NCBI GenBank assembly: GCA_964353405.1
Contig: CAYGWJ010000412.1
Span: 1-14,098, forward strand
Reading direction: 5' to 3'
Source: JBGLNJ01 sp964353405
Lineage (GTDB): Bacteria; Chloroflexota; Anaerolineae; Fen-1058
DNA: 14,098 nt
The number at the start of each line of letters is the position of its first letter. Position 1 is the stretch's first letter. The translations under genes were made by a program, and so were the position numbers. Of the stretch, positions 13,905 to 14,098 are shown piece after piece. The notes beneath the pieces were generated by a model, which was not told where the DNA came from, did not search any database, and worked only from the letters and a program-made list of their open reading frames with translations.

Positions 13905-13926
13905 GCCCGAGGTGAGATATGAACTC
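13905..13926 (-). pseudogene. Degenerate copy of the tRNA-Arg 3' end
   Basis: Bases 13905-13926 match 13980-14001 (T-arm and 3' acceptor half of the tRNA-Arg gene) at 19 of 22 positions, in the same orientation, 75 bp apart. The differences are at 13913, 13919 and 13920. Weaker resemblance to the anticodon and D-arm continues in 13927-13957, but I cannot fold it into a working tRNA. Confidence 0.5.
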
Positions 13927-13957
13927 AATGTTGGTAAGTCCAACTCGTTATGTGAAG

Positions 13958-13978
13958 CACGTGTCCGAGAGACACGTG
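13958..13978 (-). other. Perfect hairpin immediately 3' of the tRNA-Arg gene
   Basis: CACGTGTC (13958-13965) and GACACGTG (13971-13978) form 8 bp around a 5-nt loop, directly after the tRNA discriminator base on the - strand. It could protect or help process the pre-tRNA 3' end. No T-run follows (next on the - strand is CTTCACA), so it is not a standard intrinsic terminator. Confidence 0.5.
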
Positions 13979-14051
13979 TGCCCGAGGCGAGATTCGAACT
14001 CGCAACCGACGGATTCGAAGTCCGGCGCTCTATCCGTTGAGCTACTCGGGC
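13979..14051 (-). tRNA. tRNA-Arg (anticodon UCG)
   Basis: Read on the - strand, the gene begins GCCCGAG, which pairs with CTCGGGC at the 3' end (7 bp). The D-arm AGCTC...GAGC is present, and the anticodon loop CTTCGAA gives anticodon TCG, decoding CGA for arginine. The T-arm is GCGAG, loop TTCGAAT, CTCGC. The anticodon stem has four good pairs and one C-T mismatch at its base. The discriminator is A and CCA is not encoded. There is a short or absent variable-arm extension, normal for a class I tRNA. Confidence 0.93.
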
Positions 14052-14055
14052 GTAA

Positions 14056-14091
14056 GTGGATAGTGGTTAGTGGTTAAGTGATTAGTCACCA
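14056..14091. repeat. Degenerate 7-bp tandem repeat 5' of the tRNA-Arg gene
   Basis: 7-mers GTGGATA (14056), GTGGTTA (14063), GTGGTTA (14070), one extra A at 14077, GTGATTA (14078) and GTCACCA (14085). This is in the region that must contain the tRNA promoter on the - strand; a TATCCA-like -10 candidate (on the - strand, 14063-14058) is inside the repeat. Confidence 0.6.
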
Positions 14092-14098
14092 CCGCTCA

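Noticed and set aside
13905..13970. Second functional tRNA gene
   Set aside because: Only the 3' 22 bases align well; the anticodon arm is shortened and the 5' acceptor strand does not pair.
13958..13978. Intrinsic terminator of tRNA-Arg
   Set aside because: The stem is perfect but there is no T-run after it on the - strand; kept only as a hairpin.

Overview
The window is about 14.1 kb of moderately GC-rich bacterial DNA. It looks like a member of the Chloroflexota, probably Anaerolineae. That placement is an inference from gene style: a secreted subtilase ending in YLPLVFKH, a FemX-like transferase, a Uma2 protein, a D-cysteine desulfhydrase, and many small TA and palindromic or heptad repeats. 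No phylogenetic marker in the window proves it.

Layout, left to right. (1) 1-1224, + strand: an overlapping three-gene cassette. It holds a helical protein cut by the left edge (likely antitoxin), a TumE/DUF6516-type toxin and a small P-loop ATPase. The second and third genes start with TTG and overlap the gene before them by 37 and 58 nt. (2) 1279-3054, + strand: a Uma2-type PD-(D/E)XK protein behind a probably leaderless promoter, then a FemA/FemX-family aminoacyl transferase whose reading frame contains a palindromic repeat. (3) 3094-7344, - strand: a 1416-residue secreted S8 protease with many accessory domains. (4) 7345-7476: a divergent promoter region in which the two promoters appear to share one -35 hexamer. 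(5) 7477-10734, + strand: a D-cysteine desulfhydrase-type PLP enzyme, a dynamin-like GTPase, and a Nudix-N protein that seems to have lost its Nudix core. (6) 10778-11343, + strand: a hicBA module with a good sigma70-type promoter, whose HicA looks broken after about residue 30. (7) 11413-13149, + strand: the most striking gene, a full-length eukaryote/thaumarchaeal-type DNA topoisomerase IB with all five catalytic residues. (8) 13146-13841, - strand: an OmpR/PhoB-type response regulator convergent with the topoisomerase (stop codons interleaved), and upstream of it a tRNA-Arg(UCG) with a degenerate copy of its 3' end.

The genes do not form one pathway. The window reads as an accessory region: two TA modules, a truncated Nudix gene, a composition change near 11,180, a tRNA with a partial 3'-end duplicate, and three separate arrays of 7-bp repeats. 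The strongest candidates for something under-described are the eukaryote-type topoisomerase IB, the TA-ATPase cassette, and the repeat elements embedded in frame within coding genes. No intergenic stretch exceeds 300 bases.
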